64,000 bases of DNA, taken from positions 868,001 to 932,000 of the forward strand of contig NZ_CABPSQ010000002.1 of the NCBI RefSeq assembly GCF_902459775.1, in the 5' to 3' direction. The notes below the pieces were generated by a model. The model was not told where the DNA came from and did not search any database. It saw nothing but the letters and a program-made list of their open reading frames with translations. This document shows, piece after piece, positions 8,402-17,145 of this stretch. The DNA is from Pandoraea captiosa. Its GTDB lineage: Bacteria > Pseudomonadota > Gammaproteobacteria > Burkholderiales > Burkholderiaceae. Within the stretch, counting starts at the first letter, position 1. Each line of letters opens with the position of its first letter. The position numbers were made by a program, and so were the translations under genes.

Positions 8402-8424
8402 GGGCGAGCGACACTCGTTCGCCC
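8402..8424 (+). terminator. Hairpin between permease and porin genes
   Basis: gggcgagcga (8402-8411) pairs with tcgttcgccc (8415-8424) with one mismatch and a 3-nt loop, 12 bp after the permease stop. There is no T-run, so it may be an RNA-stabilising or partial termination structure separating porin expression from the enzymes. Confidence 0.4.
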
Positions 8425-8527
8425 ATGAAGGACCCGCCGCGACGCTCGTCCCCCGACGATCATGCGGCGGCGCTGCAAACTGACCGGCACAGGTCAGGCC
8501 ACCACACGCATCTTCGGAGACATCACC

Positions 8528-9670
8528 GTGATCCACAAGGGACTGCCTGCGCTCGCGCTGGCTGCCGGCCTCGCATTGGCCACCACTTCCGCCTCGGCCC
8601 AGAGCGTGACGCTCTACGGCATTCTCGATACCGGCGTCGAATATATCTCGCACGCCGGCGCCAACAACAGTTCGCTCGTGCGCATGCCCGCCAACACGGG
8701 GTCATTGCCGTCTCGCTGGGGCTTGCGCGGGGACGAAGATCTCGGCGGCGGTCTGCATGCGTTGTTCACGCTCGAGAACGGCTTCAACGTGCGTGCGGGC
8801 GACCTGAATCAGGGCGGACGCCTGTTCGGCCGTCAGGCGTGGGTCGGGTTGTCGAACCGGTACGGCACGCTGTCGTTCGGGCGTCAGTATTCGATGACGT
8901 TCTGGGTCATGGCGGATGCGGACATTCTCGGGCCGGACCTTTACGGCAGCGGTTCGCTCGACAGCTACATTCCCAACGCGCGCAGCGACAACACGGTCGC
9001 CTACAAGGGCGTGTTTCAGGGGCTGACCGTCGGCGCGACGTACTCGTTCGGCCGCGACAGCGGCGGCACCGGCAACTCGCCGGGGCAAGGCACGTGTGCA
9101 GGACAGACGCCGGGACAGATGACTGCGTGCCGTCAGGTCTCGGCAATGCTCAAGTACGACACGGCATGGTTCGGCGTGGCGGGCGCATGGGACGAGCAGC
9201 GCGGCGGTGCCGGCGCTGCGGCAAGTTTCTTCAACGGCGCGGCGGCGGTGCCGCTCACGAGTTCGTCGGACAAGGACACGCGCTGGCAACTGAACGGTTA
9301 TGTGAAGGGCGGCAACTGGAAGGCGGGGGCGGGCTGGCTCGGTCGTCGCGTGCAGACAGCGTCGGCGGCGGTGGCAGACGTGAACTCCGACATGTTCTAC
9401 CTCGGCGCGCTGTATCAATTTACGCCGACGTTCGCCGTCGACGGCGAGGTCTTTCGGATGCTGAACTCGCGTCAGAACGCCCGGGCGACGATGGCGACCC
9501 TGCGCGGTACGTATTTCCTCTCGAAGCGCACGGCGGTCTATACGCAGCTCGCATGGCTGGGCAATAGCGAGCATGCCGCGTATTCCGTCAGCTCGGGCGG
9601 TGCGGGTGGTTCACCGACCCCCGGCACGAGCCAGTTGGGCGTGAACGTGGGCATGCGACATACGTTCTGA
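8528..9670 (+). CDS. Gram-negative outer-membrane porin
   Basis: This is a 380-residue trimeric-porin-type protein of the Burkholderia/Bordetella class. The signal peptide (about residues 1-23, LPALALAAGLALATTSASA) is followed directly by QSVTLYGILDTGVEY, the standard first strand. Later motifs SRWGLRGDEDLGGGLHALF, GRQAWVGLSNRYGTLSFGRQYS and the C-terminal GVNVGMRHTF with terminal Phe are diagnostic. I chose the GTG at 8528 (GGAG eight bases upstream) because it puts the signal peptide at the N-terminus. As the last gene before a strong terminator it probably gives outer-membrane access to the same substrate as the permease. Confidence 0.9.
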   Translation: MIHKGLPALALAAGLALATTSASAQSVTLYGILDTGVEYISHAGANNSSLVRMPANTGSLPSRWGLRGDEDLGGGLHALFTLENGFNVRAGDLNQGGRLFGRQAWVGLSNRYGTLSFGRQYSMTFWVMADADILGPDLYGSGSLDSYIPNARSDNTVAYKGVFQGLTVGATYSFGRDSGGTGNSPGQGTCAGQTPGQMTACRQVSAMLKYDTAWFGVAGAWDEQRGGAGAAASFFNGAAAVPLTSSSDKDTRWQLNGYVKGGNWKAGAGWLGRRVQTASAAVADVNSDMFYLGALYQFTPTFAVDGEVFRMLNSRQNARATMATLRGTYFLSKRTAVYTQLAWLGNSEHAAYSVSSGGAGGSPTPGTSQLGVNVGMRHTF

Positions 9671-9728
9671 TGTCCTGAACCCGCAGTGGGCAGATGAACG
9701 AGCAAGGAACTGGCAAGGAACGAAAATC

Positions 9729-9759
9729 GGCGCACCGGTGAGTCCGGTGCGCCGTTTTT
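9729..9759 (+). terminator. Rho-independent terminator after porin
   Basis: ggcgcaccgg (9729-9738) and ccggtgcgcc (9744-9753) form a perfect 10-bp stem with a 5-nt loop, followed by gttttt. It closes the dioxygenase-porin transcription unit. Confidence 0.9.
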
Positions 9760-9799
9760 CATGGGCGATGTTTCAACGCTCACATCACATCACATCGCA

Positions 9800-10849
9800 T
9801 CACACCAGACCGGCTTCGGCGAGTTGTGCGCGACGCGGGTCACCCTGGCGCGAGAGCATCCAGCCCGGATACTCGCTGGGCAGGGCGCTGGCCGCGTTGA
9901 TCGCCGACAATTCGCGTTCGTTGAGCGTCACGCGTGTGGCGGCGATGTTGTCGTCGAGCTGATCGGCACGCTTCGCGCCGATGATGACGGTCGAGACCAC
10001 CGGTTGCGCGAGCAGCCAGGCCAGCGCGATCTGCGCCACGGAAACGCCTTTCTCGGCTGCGATGCCGCGCATCACGTCGATCACGTCGTAAGCGCGCTCG
10101 ACATTGACCGGCGGGAAGTCGAAGGTCTGGCGGCGAGCGCCGTTTTCCGACTGACCGTCACGCGTGTACTTGCCGGAGAGCAGACCGCCTGCGAGCGGGC
10201 TCCACACCATCAGACCCACATTCTCGCTGCGCAACATCGGCACGATTTCGCGTTCGAGATCGCGTCCCGCGACCGTGTAGTACGCCTGAAGCGAGGCGAA
10301 GCTCGCGAGATTCAGGCGCGCCGAAATGCCCAGCGCCTTCGTGATCTGCCATGCCGCCCAGTTCGATACACCGATGTAGCGCACGTGGCCCTGACGCACC
10401 AGCGTGTCGAGTGCACCGAGCGTTTCCTCGATCGGCGTGGCGGGATCGAAGCCATGCACCTGATACAGATCGATGTGATCGAGTTGCAGGCGTTTGAGGC
10501 TGGCCTTGATGCCGTCCATGATGTGATAGCGCGACAGGCCGCGCGAATTGCTCGTTTGCGCGCCGGTGACACCGAAGACCTTGGTTGCCACGACCACGCT
10601 GTCGCGCGGCACCTTGAGATTGCGCAGCGCCTGGCCGGTAAGCACTTCCGACTGGCCTTCCGAGTAGACGTCGGCGGTGTCGATGAAGTTGATGCCCGCG
10701 TCGAGCGCACGGCCGACGAGCGCATCGACGTCGTTCTGCTGCAATTGACCGATCTTGCTCCAGAAGTCGCCCTGTCCGCTGAAGGTCATCGTGCCGAGGC
10801 ACAGTTCCGAGACGAAGAGGCCGGTGTTGCCGAGTTTGCGTTGTCGCAT
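9800..10849 (-). CDS. Aldo/keto reductase
   Basis: This 349-residue NAD(P)H-dependent oxidoreductase has a TIM-barrel fold. The catalytic tetrad is visible: Asp57 and Tyr62 (FIDTADVYSEG), Lys90 (VVVATKVFG) and His132 (LYQVHGFD). The length and the LYQVHGFDP..PIEETL and VIIGAK segments fit the AKR families related to yeast/E. coli YajO-type reductases. The ATG at 10849 with GGAG upstream was preferred over an upstream ATG that would extend into the regulatory gap. It is divergent from an AraC regulator, a common pairing for aldehyde-detoxifying reductases. Substrate is unknown. Confidence 0.88.
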   Translation of the reverse strand: MRQRKLGNTGLFVSELCLGTMTFSGQGDFWSKIGQLQQNDVDALVGRALDAGINFIDTADVYSEGQSEVLTGQALRNLKVPRDSVVVATKVFGVTGAQTSNSRGLSRYHIMDGIKASLKRLQLDHIDLYQVHGFDPATPIEETLGALDTLVRQGHVRYIGVSNWAAWQITKALGISARLNLASFASLQAYYTVAGRDLEREIVPMLRSENVGLMVWSPLAGGLLSGKYTRDGQSENGARRQTFDFPPVNVERAYDVIDVMRGIAAEKGVSVAQIALAWLLAQPVVSTVIIGAKRADQLDDNIAATRVTLNERELSAINAASALPSEYPGWMLSRQGDPRRAQLAEAGLV

Positions 10850-11285
10850 TGCGTCGCTCCGTAGAAATTGCCGCCCGTCGCAGGAGGCCGCCGGAAGAGT
10901 GACGGCTTGCACGGGATGGGATGCATTATGCGGCGCGGGGTATCGGGCAAGCAGTACCTGTTCCTGCACATTTTTTGCCTGATTCTGCAAGCCCGTGGTT
11001 GGCTCGCCGCGAACCCAGGGGAAAAGCGAGATAAAGCGTTGAGCGGCGGGGCGTTCGGGGGGCGTGTCGCCGGGGCATCGCAGTCCGATGCCGCGGTGTC
11101 TTCCGCATTTTTGGTTGGATTCTCTGAATTTCGTGCCTGATCGTGCCCATCTGATGGCGGAGAATCGGGCAAGTTCTCGCGACGAGCGTATGCTGTCACG
11201 AATTGAGGGCGCGCAACCCGATTGCCGTCGTCTGTGCGCCCAAACAGATCAAGCGGAACAAGGATCAAGGATCGAGGACTTCGGC
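10850..11285. promoter_or_regulatory. Divergent AKR/AraC regulatory gap
   Basis: These 436 bp contain no supportable gene. The 10-mer atcgggcaag occurs twice in the same orientation (10942-10951 and 11164-11173) and could be a pair of AraC half-sites. Around 10943-10995 there is also an imperfect inverted pair, cgggcaagcag and ctgcaagcccg. Promoters are not clear. Confidence 0.4.
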
Positions 11286-12260
11286 ATGCATCTCGTCAAA
11301 ACATCCCCTCACGACGCGCTGCCGACCCGTGCGCACGCGGATGACCCGTCGCGTGCGGCGCGCGCCGAACTGGTGCAGTTGCTCGAAGGCGCGACGCACG
11401 GCCTTGAGGGCACCTCGCCGACGGCGGTGCAGGGCCTGTTCGTGAACCGTGTGTTGCATCCGGGCGGGCCAAGGCCGGTCCTGCAGCAGCCGGCGTTCGC
11501 CGTCATCGCGCAGGGCGAGAAGCGCCTGCAGATCGGCGACGAGCACTATGCCTACGATCCGATGCATTACCTCGTGTCGTCGGTGCATCTGCCGGTGGTG
11601 GCCCAAGTCTGCGGCGCGAGCGAGCAGGCGCCCTATCTGGGCATGCGTCTCGATCTGGTCGCGGACGATATCACTTCGCTCATCGGCGACGAGCATCTGC
11701 CGCCCCCGGCGCCGTCGTCGACGGCCCGCGGGCTGTACGTCAACCGGCTCGATGCGGCGTTACTCGATGCCGTGTTGCGTCTGCTGCGATTGCTGTACAC
11801 GCCGCGCGACATTCCGATTCTCGCGCCCATGATCAAGCGCGAAATCATCTATCGGTTGTTGATGAACGGGCAGGGGGTGTTGTTGCGTCAGATGGCGTTG
11901 CAGGACAGTCAGATGAATCGCATCGCGAACGCAGTGCGCTGGCTGCGCGACCATTATGCGCAGCCGTTGCGCGTGGAGGCGCTGGCGCAGGAAGTGCATA
12001 TGAGCGTGTCGTCGCTGCACCACCACTTCAAGCTCGTGACGGCGATGAGCCCGCTGCAGTATCAGAAGCAACTACGCTTGCAGGAGGCGAGGCGCCTGAT
12101 CTTCGCCGCCGATATTGCGGTGGCGACAGCGGCACAGGCGGTCGGTTACGAGAGTGCGTCCCAGTTCAGCCGCGAATACGCCCGAGTGTTCGGGGAGGCC
12201 CCGCTGCGCGACAAGCGGCGCTGGTTGCAGGAGGGCGACGCAGGCACGACGCGGGGGTGA
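11286..12260 (+). CDS. AraC-family transcriptional regulator
   Basis: This 324-residue protein has an AraC_N cupin-like sensor domain (about residues 35-190; QPAFAVIAQGEKRLQIGDEHYAYD) and a C-terminal pair of helix-turn-helix motifs (about 215-315; LRVEALAQEVHMSVSSLHHH and ATAAQAVGYESASQFSREY). This domain order is typical of regulators paired with NAD(P)H aldehyde or keto reductases such as YqhC/YqhD. The ATG at 11286 was chosen; longer in-frame starts are possible but add a region without domain similarity. It is divergent from the aldo/keto reductase and converges on ligD with 29 bp between stops. Confidence 0.85.
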   Translation: MHLVKTSPHDALPTRAHADDPSRAARAELVQLLEGATHGLEGTSPTAVQGLFVNRVLHPGGPRPVLQQPAFAVIAQGEKRLQIGDEHYAYDPMHYLVSSVHLPVVAQVCGASEQAPYLGMRLDLVADDITSLIGDEHLPPPAPSSTARGLYVNRLDAALLDAVLRLLRLLYTPRDIPILAPMIKREIIYRLLMNGQGVLLRQMALQDSQMNRIANAVRWLRDHYAQPLRVEALAQEVHMSVSSLHHHFKLVTAMSPLQYQKQLRLQEARRLIFAADIAVATAAQAVGYESASQFSREYARVFGEAPLRDKRRWLQEGDAGTTRG

Positions 12261-12289
12261 TGGGCGTTAGCGGCCGTACCTGACCGACT

Positions 12290-14905
12290 TCACTTCGCCA
12301 ACCGGTCCAGCACCGCTTTCGTCACCCGTTGCTGCGAGGCCTTCTCGTAGTCCGCCCACGGGTCGCGTTTCAAGGCTTCGAGACGGTCCACGGCGTTGTG
12401 CACGTTCCACGCGTCGGCGCCGGGCAAATCGGACAATTCCTCCCAATGCACCGGCATCGATACGGCCATGCCTTCGCGGGCGCGGGCCGAATAAGCGCAC
12501 ACGGTCGTCGCACCCCGATAGTTGCGCAGATAGTCGATAAAACACTTCCCGACGCGATGCTTCGGCCCCATCGTAGCCGTGAAGCGATCCGGGAAGACTC
12601 GCGCCATGTGCTTGGCGATGGCTTCCGCAAAACTCTTGGCCATGTCCCACGTATGGCGGCGCGCAAGCGGCGTCACCACATGCAGGCCCTTGCCCCCGCT
12701 CGTCTTCACGAAGGCCGCGAGGCCCAGTTCGTCCAATAGTCCGTGAATGAGCTGTGCGCCCTCCACGATCTGTGCGAACTCGACACCCTTGCCCGGATCC
12801 AGATCGAAGATCACCCGGTCCGGACGCTCGATCCGGTCACTGCGTGCATTCCACGTGTGAAATTCCACCGAACCCATCTGCACGGCACCGACGAGACCCG
12901 TCACGTCGTCGATCTGCATCAATGGCTCATGATCCGGATCGAGCGATGCGTCCAGCATGCGCACGCCGGTCATCGTCTTCGCCGCGTGCTTCTGAAAGAA
13001 CATCTCGCCGCCGATGCCCTCCGGCGCACGCAGGACCGCCACCGGACGGTCCGCCAGATGAGGAAGCATCCACCGGCTCACGGCGTTGTAGTAATCGGCC
13101 AGGGCCAGCTTCGTCACGCCCGAATGCGTGTCCATGACGCGATCGCCGTGCGAAATCTTCATGGGCAACGAGGCGGTGCGCGTTGCCGTAGTGGTGGTGG
13201 TCTTCGCTGTGTTGGCTGATGCCTTGGTCGCGGCGTTGGGCATGGCAGGCGTCTCCTTCGAATTGGCAGAACCGGCAGAACCGGCAGAACCGGCAGAACC
13301 GTGGCGGCGCACCTCCCGACGAATGTCCTTCGCCGGTTTGTCGTTGCGCAGTGCGACGAATGAGGCCTGACGCACGTGCGCATCGCGCGTCCATTCGGCA
13401 AAACGGACTTCGGCAACGAGTGTCGGCCGTAACCAGTGCACCCGCGCCCGGCCGCCCGGCCGCGGTGCTGGCGACAAGGGGGGCGTTGTCGTCTCGGCGG
13501 CGTCCAGTTGCTTTCGCAGGCGCAGCAGCGCGTCGGTATCGAAGCCGGTGCCGACTTTGCCGGCGTAGCGCAACGTCTTGCCGTCGTCATCGTAATAGCC
13601 GAGCAGCAGTGCGCCGAAGCCTTGCCGGGCGCCTGTCGGATCCGTGAACCCGACCACCACGAACTCCTGGCGTTGCGAGCACTTCAGTTTGCGCCAGGCA
13701 TCGCTTCGTCCGCTCACATAAGGCGAGTCGTCGCGCTTGACCATGATGCCTTCCAGCCCGGCCTCGCAAGCGCCATGCCACAGCGAGACGAGATCGCCGG
13801 CGACCGGCTGGAGCACGCGCACAGCATCCGTGTGCTTGCCGTCGAAGAGCGCGGTGAGCATGGACTGTCGCTCGCGCAGGGGCGTCTCGCGCAGATCCTG
13901 TCCGTTACACCATGGCAGATCGAAAACATAAATGACGATATCGCTCTGGGCGTTTTCGTCGAACGCGCGTTGCAGCGCCTGAAAGTCCGGTAGCCCGTGT
14001 TCGTTCGCGACGACGGCCTCCCCGTCGAGCCACGCATTGGGCAACCCGCGCAACCTGAGTTTTCGCAATGCGTCGACTGCGGGCTGGAAGCGATGCGTCC
14101 AATCCTGTCCCGAGCGGGTAAAGACCCGAATGTCGTCGCCCGCGATACGAATGAGTACGCGATAGCCGTCGAGCTTGATCTCGGCATGCCATCCGTCGGA
14201 GTTGGGGGCTTGATCGACTAACGTCGCCAACATGGGACGCATGTCGTCAGGCGGCATTGTCGAAGACCTGCGCGCGTTGACTGGTGTCTCCGGCGTCTTC
14301 GCAACGGGCGCCGATGCGGCGTCGTCATGTCGATGGATCAGCAACCACTGAGACTGTCGCGCGGGCTTGTCGGTGCGCACCAGCGTCCAGTGTCCGCTCA
14401 GCCGTTTGCCATGCAGCGTGAACGACAATTTGCCGTTCGCGTAGTCGCGCGACGCGTTGCCGTCGGGTGTCCACGTGCCGCTATCCCAGATGTCGACGTG
14501 TCCTGCGCCGTAGTTACCTGCAGGAATGTCGCCTTCAAAGTCTGCATAGGCGAGCGGGTGATCCTCGACCTGAACGGCCAGACGCGGGCGACTCACGTCC
14601 GGACTCGGTTGCTTGGGCAACGCCCACGAGCGGAGTGTCCCGTCGAGCTCAAGGCGGAAATCGTAGTGCAGATGACTCGCGTCGTGGCGCTGGATCACGT
14701 AGCGCAGCGCCGGCCCACGTGCCGCACGCTTGCCGCGCGGTTCGGGTGTCGCGCGGAAGTTGCGCTTGGCGTCATAGGCCGCGAGCGGGTCGGCCGAACT
14801 GGCGCGTCGCGCCTTCGCTTTTCTTTGCGCTTGCGCTTTCGCCTTCACCTTTGCCTTGGCTTCGGAGGGCGTGCTTGTGCTGTGTCTTGGCATGGTCGCG
14901 CTCAC
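12290..14905 (-). CDS. ligD: ATP-dependent DNA ligase LigD (NHEJ)
   Basis: This 871-residue multifunctional NHEJ enzyme has three domains in the order 3'-phosphoesterase (about 65-190; RHDASHLHYDFRLELDG, GNYGAGHVDIWD), ATP-dependent ligase (about 225-530; adenylation motif EIKLDGYRV, then GFTDPTGARQGFGALLLGYY) and primase/polymerase (about 575-860; FDLDPGKG supplies catalytic aspartates). It acts with Ku at double-strand breaks. Its GTG start (14905) overlaps the ku stop as GTGA, which suggests translational coupling. The N-terminus is a Lys/Ala-rich linker. A 9-bp tandem repeat encodes (SAG)n in the ligase-polymerase linker. An alternative ATG at 14893 is possible. Confidence 0.95.
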   Translation of the reverse strand: MSATMPRHSTSTPSEAKAKVKAKAQAQRKAKARRASSADPLAAYDAKRNFRATPEPRGKRAARGPALRYVIQRHDASHLHYDFRLELDGTLRSWALPKQPSPDVSRPRLAVQVEDHPLAYADFEGDIPAGNYGAGHVDIWDSGTWTPDGNASRDYANGKLSFTLHGKRLSGHWTLVRTDKPARQSQWLLIHRHDDAASAPVAKTPETPVNARRSSTMPPDDMRPMLATLVDQAPNSDGWHAEIKLDGYRVLIRIAGDDIRVFTRSGQDWTHRFQPAVDALRKLRLRGLPNAWLDGEAVVANEHGLPDFQALQRAFDENAQSDIVIYVFDLPWCNGQDLRETPLRERQSMLTALFDGKHTDAVRVLQPVAGDLVSLWHGACEAGLEGIMVKRDDSPYVSGRSDAWRKLKCSQRQEFVVVGFTDPTGARQGFGALLLGYYDDDGKTLRYAGKVGTGFDTDALLRLRKQLDAAETTTPPLSPAPRPGGRARVHWLRPTLVAEVRFAEWTRDAHVRQASFVALRNDKPAKDIRREVRRHGSAGSAGSAGSANSKETPAMPNAATKASANTAKTTTTTATRTASLPMKISHGDRVMDTHSGVTKLALADYYNAVSRWMLPHLADRPVAVLRAPEGIGGEMFFQKHAAKTMTGVRMLDASLDPDHEPLMQIDDVTGLVGAVQMGSVEFHTWNARSDRIERPDRVIFDLDPGKGVEFAQIVEGAQLIHGLLDELGLAAFVKTSGGKGLHVVTPLARRHTWDMAKSFAEAIAKHMARVFPDRFTATMGPKHRVGKCFIDYLRNYRGATTVCAYSARAREGMAVSMPVHWEELSDLPGADAWNVHNAVDRLEALKRDPWADYEKASQQRVTKAVLDRLAK
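13265..13300 (-). repeat. 9-bp tandem repeat in ligD linker
   Basis: Four exact copies of ggcagaacc lie on the plus strand inside ligD. On the coding strand they encode a Ser-Ala-Gly repeat in the flexible linker between ligase and polymerase domains. The in-frame period means copy-number change only alters linker length. Confidence 0.85.
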
Positions 14906-15855
14906 CGGCTTTTTGCAGTTTTGGTGCGTTTGGACGCGGCCTTGCCCGCTGCCGTTTTCCTGACTGCTGTCTTCCCGGCTGCCGTCTTTTTGCTGGTCTT
15001 CTTCGTCGGCTTCTCTTCCACGTCTTCGGCGTCGAGTGTGGCGCTCTCGCGCTTGCCCTTCGTGCCCAGGCTTTGCTTGAGCAGCGCCATCAGGTCGGTC
15101 ACGTTACCGCCGGAGAGCTTGGGCGCACTGGCCTCGATCTGCGCGACTTCGCGCGTTTGACCCGATGCGATCTTGCGGTCGATGAGCGCCTTGAGGTCAT
15201 CCTGGAACGTGTCGTGATAATCGCCGGGGCGCCACGGCCCGGACATTTCGTCGATCAGCCGGATCGCCATGTCGAGCTCACGATCGCCGGGGGCGGCGAG
15301 CTTCCCCAGCTTTTCCTTGGTAAGGCCGACTTCGGCGGGGTCGCGCATCTCGTCCTGCCATCGCAGCGTGTCGAGCACGAGCGCGTCGCCTGCAGGGGCG
15401 AGGACGGCCAGATGCGCACGGGTGTGCATGACCACGCGCGCGATGCCGAGCTTTCCCGCGCGGACGAGGGCCGCATGCAGCAGCGCGTAAGCCTTCGCGC
15501 CGCCACGCTCGGGAACGAGGTAATACGGCGTGTCGAGATACATGAACGAGACGTCGGACGCATCGACGAACGCGAGAATGTCGACCGTTTGCGTCGCGGC
15601 AGGATTCGCCGCGCGAATTTCGTCGTCGCTCAATACGACGTAATTGCCCTTCTCGTATTCATACCCGTGCACGATCTGATCGCGAGGCACTTCCTTGCCG
15701 TTTTCCTTGTTAACGCGCTTGTACCCGACCGGCGACATCGTGCGTTTGTCCAACCAGTCGAGATCGAGTTTGTGCGTTGTCGACGCAGGAAACAGCGTGA
15801 CCGGGACGTTGACCAGCCCGAAGCTGATGGCACCTTTCCATATCGCGCGAGCCAT
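14902..15855 (-). CDS. ku: Non-homologous end-joining protein Ku
   Basis: This 317-residue bacterial Ku forms a homodimeric ring on DNA ends and recruits LigD. The N-terminus MARAIWKGAISFGLVNVPV is the family signature; the core covers about residues 1-255. The tail (about 260-317) is a Lys/Thr/Ala-rich basic extension (TKKTSKKTAAGKTAVRKTAA), as found in Ku proteins that bind DNA through their C-terminus. The ATG at 15855 with GGGAG upstream gives the signature exactly at the N-terminus. It is co-transcribed with and overlaps ligD, so the pair forms a complete two-component repair system. Confidence 0.95.
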   Translation of the reverse strand: MARAIWKGAISFGLVNVPVTLFPASTTHKLDLDWLDKRTMSPVGYKRVNKENGKEVPRDQIVHGYEYEKGNYVVLSDDEIRAANPAATQTVDILAFVDASDVSFMYLDTPYYLVPERGGAKAYALLHAALVRAGKLGIARVVMHTRAHLAVLAPAGDALVLDTLRWQDEMRDPAEVGLTKEKLGKLAAPGDRELDMAIRLIDEMSGPWRPGDYHDTFQDDLKALIDRKIASGQTREVAQIEASAPKLSGGNVTDLMALLKQSLGTKGKRESATLDAEDVEEKPTKKTSKKTAAGKTAVRKTAAGKAASKRTKTAKSR

Positions 15856-16057
15856 AGATGCTCCCAAGGTGGGGTTCGATGCGAAGGTCTTGCCGCATGT
15901 CGATGCGATCCAGCGCAGCGGGGAACGGTTCCCCTGCATTGATTTTCTCAATGCCTGATCGGTGACCAACAGAATTCCTTGATGAAACAAACGGGTGACG
16001 GCTCCATCCCACAGGAATCGATTCACGTATTCACGAAACCAGCTTAGGGAGGTGGTG

Positions 16058-16777
16058 ATGGCGATGATCGTGGCAGGACGCTTTACGACGTTCGATCAGG
16101 CAAACCTCGTGGCCAGCCGGCTATACGACCGTGCGTTCCGGCCATCCGATGTTTCAGTCTTCTTCTTGAATCCCACCGGTCAGCACGCCAGATTTCCAAT
16201 AGGGGGCGACGTCGACGCAGACGCGGCCGCCCGCCCTGCGGGCAAGGGCGCGGCGCAGGGCGTGATCGCGGGCGGCGCGTTCGGACTCGCGTTGGGCGCG
16301 CTGCTGTTCGCGGCCGTCTGGCGCTTCTGGCTGGTGCCCGTCGTGGGCATGATGGCTGGCGCCTATCTCGGCGCGTTTCTTGGTGCGCTGCAGCGCATGC
16401 GCAGCCGTGAGCGTGTGTCGGCACGCGAGGCGGGGATGAGAGACGCCGGCGTGATGCTTGCCACCCACGTGAGCGAGTCGACGGTCGGCACGGCGATTGC
16501 CGTGCTGCGCGATGCTGGCGCCGCCGAGATCGAGCAGGCGGACGGTGTATGGGAAGGCGGCGAATGGCGCGACTTCGATCCCGTCAAACGCGCGCACGAC
16601 CTGCCGGACGAGCGCGTGTCGAGCGCTCAGGCCGCACGCGCCGAGCCCACCGTGGGCGTTGCCGCGAACGACCGTACCGTGGCGCCGGCAGCATCCAGCG
16701 GATCCGCAGGATACGGCGAATCCGGCGATCGTTCCGACGCCACGCGCCGAAGCCCTCGGCGCACCGACTGGCTGTAA
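16058..16777 (+). CDS. Glycine-zipper membrane protein of unknown function
   Basis: This 239-residue protein starts at the ATG at 16058 directly behind AGGGAGG. Residues 1-45 form a compact domain (MAMIVAGRFTTFDQANLVAS) that resembles the N-terminus of small stress or spore-coat-like proteins with a heat-induced YflT fold; I cannot confirm this. Residues about 67-115 are a glycine-rich double hydrophobic segment (GVIAGGAFGLALGALLFAAV, GMMAGAYLGAFLGAL), a glycine-zipper hairpin in the membrane. Residues 125-185 form another small alpha/beta unit and the last 60 are low complexity. It is divergent from ku and followed by a zinc-ribbon gene. Function unknown. Confidence 0.65.
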   Translation: MAMIVAGRFTTFDQANLVASRLYDRAFRPSDVSVFFLNPTGQHARFPIGGDVDADAAARPAGKGAAQGVIAGGAFGLALGALLFAAVWRFWLVPVVGMMAGAYLGAFLGALQRMRSRERVSAREAGMRDAGVMLATHVSESTVGTAIAVLRDAGAAEIEQADGVWEGGEWRDFDPVKRAHDLPDERVSSAQAARAEPTVGVAANDRTVAPAASSGSAGYGESGDRSDATRRSPRRTDWL

Positions 16778-16817
16778 CATCTGCCGCAACACCCGATGAG
16801 CGCCAAGGAGTTAGACC

Positions 16818-17069
16818 ATGTTGTCGATCCACACCGGTTTCGTCGTATGTCCCACCTGCAAGGCGCGCTTTGCCGTGGCCGCAAGTGAGCCGAGCGTCCA
16901 GTCGTTGTACGACTATCTCCATTCGGAAGCCGAAGTGAAATGCCCGACGTGCAATACGCGCTTCGCGACGGGCACTGCGCGCAGCAGCATCGAGTTCGAG
17001 CCCGTCAACGACGGCGTGACGCTCTCACCATCACCGGAAAGAAGTCTCGACGGGCTCGACAATCACTAA
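16818..17069 (+). CDS. Small double-CxxC zinc-ribbon protein
   Basis: This 83-residue protein carries two CPTC knuckles (VVCPTCKARF near residues 10-19 and VKCPTCNTRF near 40-49), each followed by a similar arginine/phenylalanine, so it probably binds one zinc ion across both. This resembles MJ0042-type finger repeats. The start is at ATG 16818 with AAGGAG upstream. It follows the glycine-zipper gene by 40 bp and is probably co-transcribed with it. The role is unknown. Confidence 0.65.
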   Translation: MLSIHTGFVVCPTCKARFAVAASEPSVQSLYDYLHSEAEVKCPTCNTRFATGTARSSIEFEPVNDGVTLSPSPERSLDGLDNH

Positions 17070-17070
17070 G

Positions 17071-17110
17071 CGTGCATGAACGCGCATGAACGAGTATGAA
17101 CGAGCATGAA
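17071..17110. repeat. 10-bp tandem repeat (cgagcatgaa type)
   Basis: Four consecutive units cgtgcatgaa, cgcgcatgaa, cgagtatgaa, cgagcatgaa begin immediately after the zinc-ribbon stop codon. Each unit holds a TGA that shifts frame by one at every step, so stops occur in all three frames. Same 10-bp period as the repeats at 2051 and 26903. Confidence 0.85.
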
Positions 17111-17145
17111 GCGCGCGTCACCGTTCAGAACGGGCTCAGGTGCGC

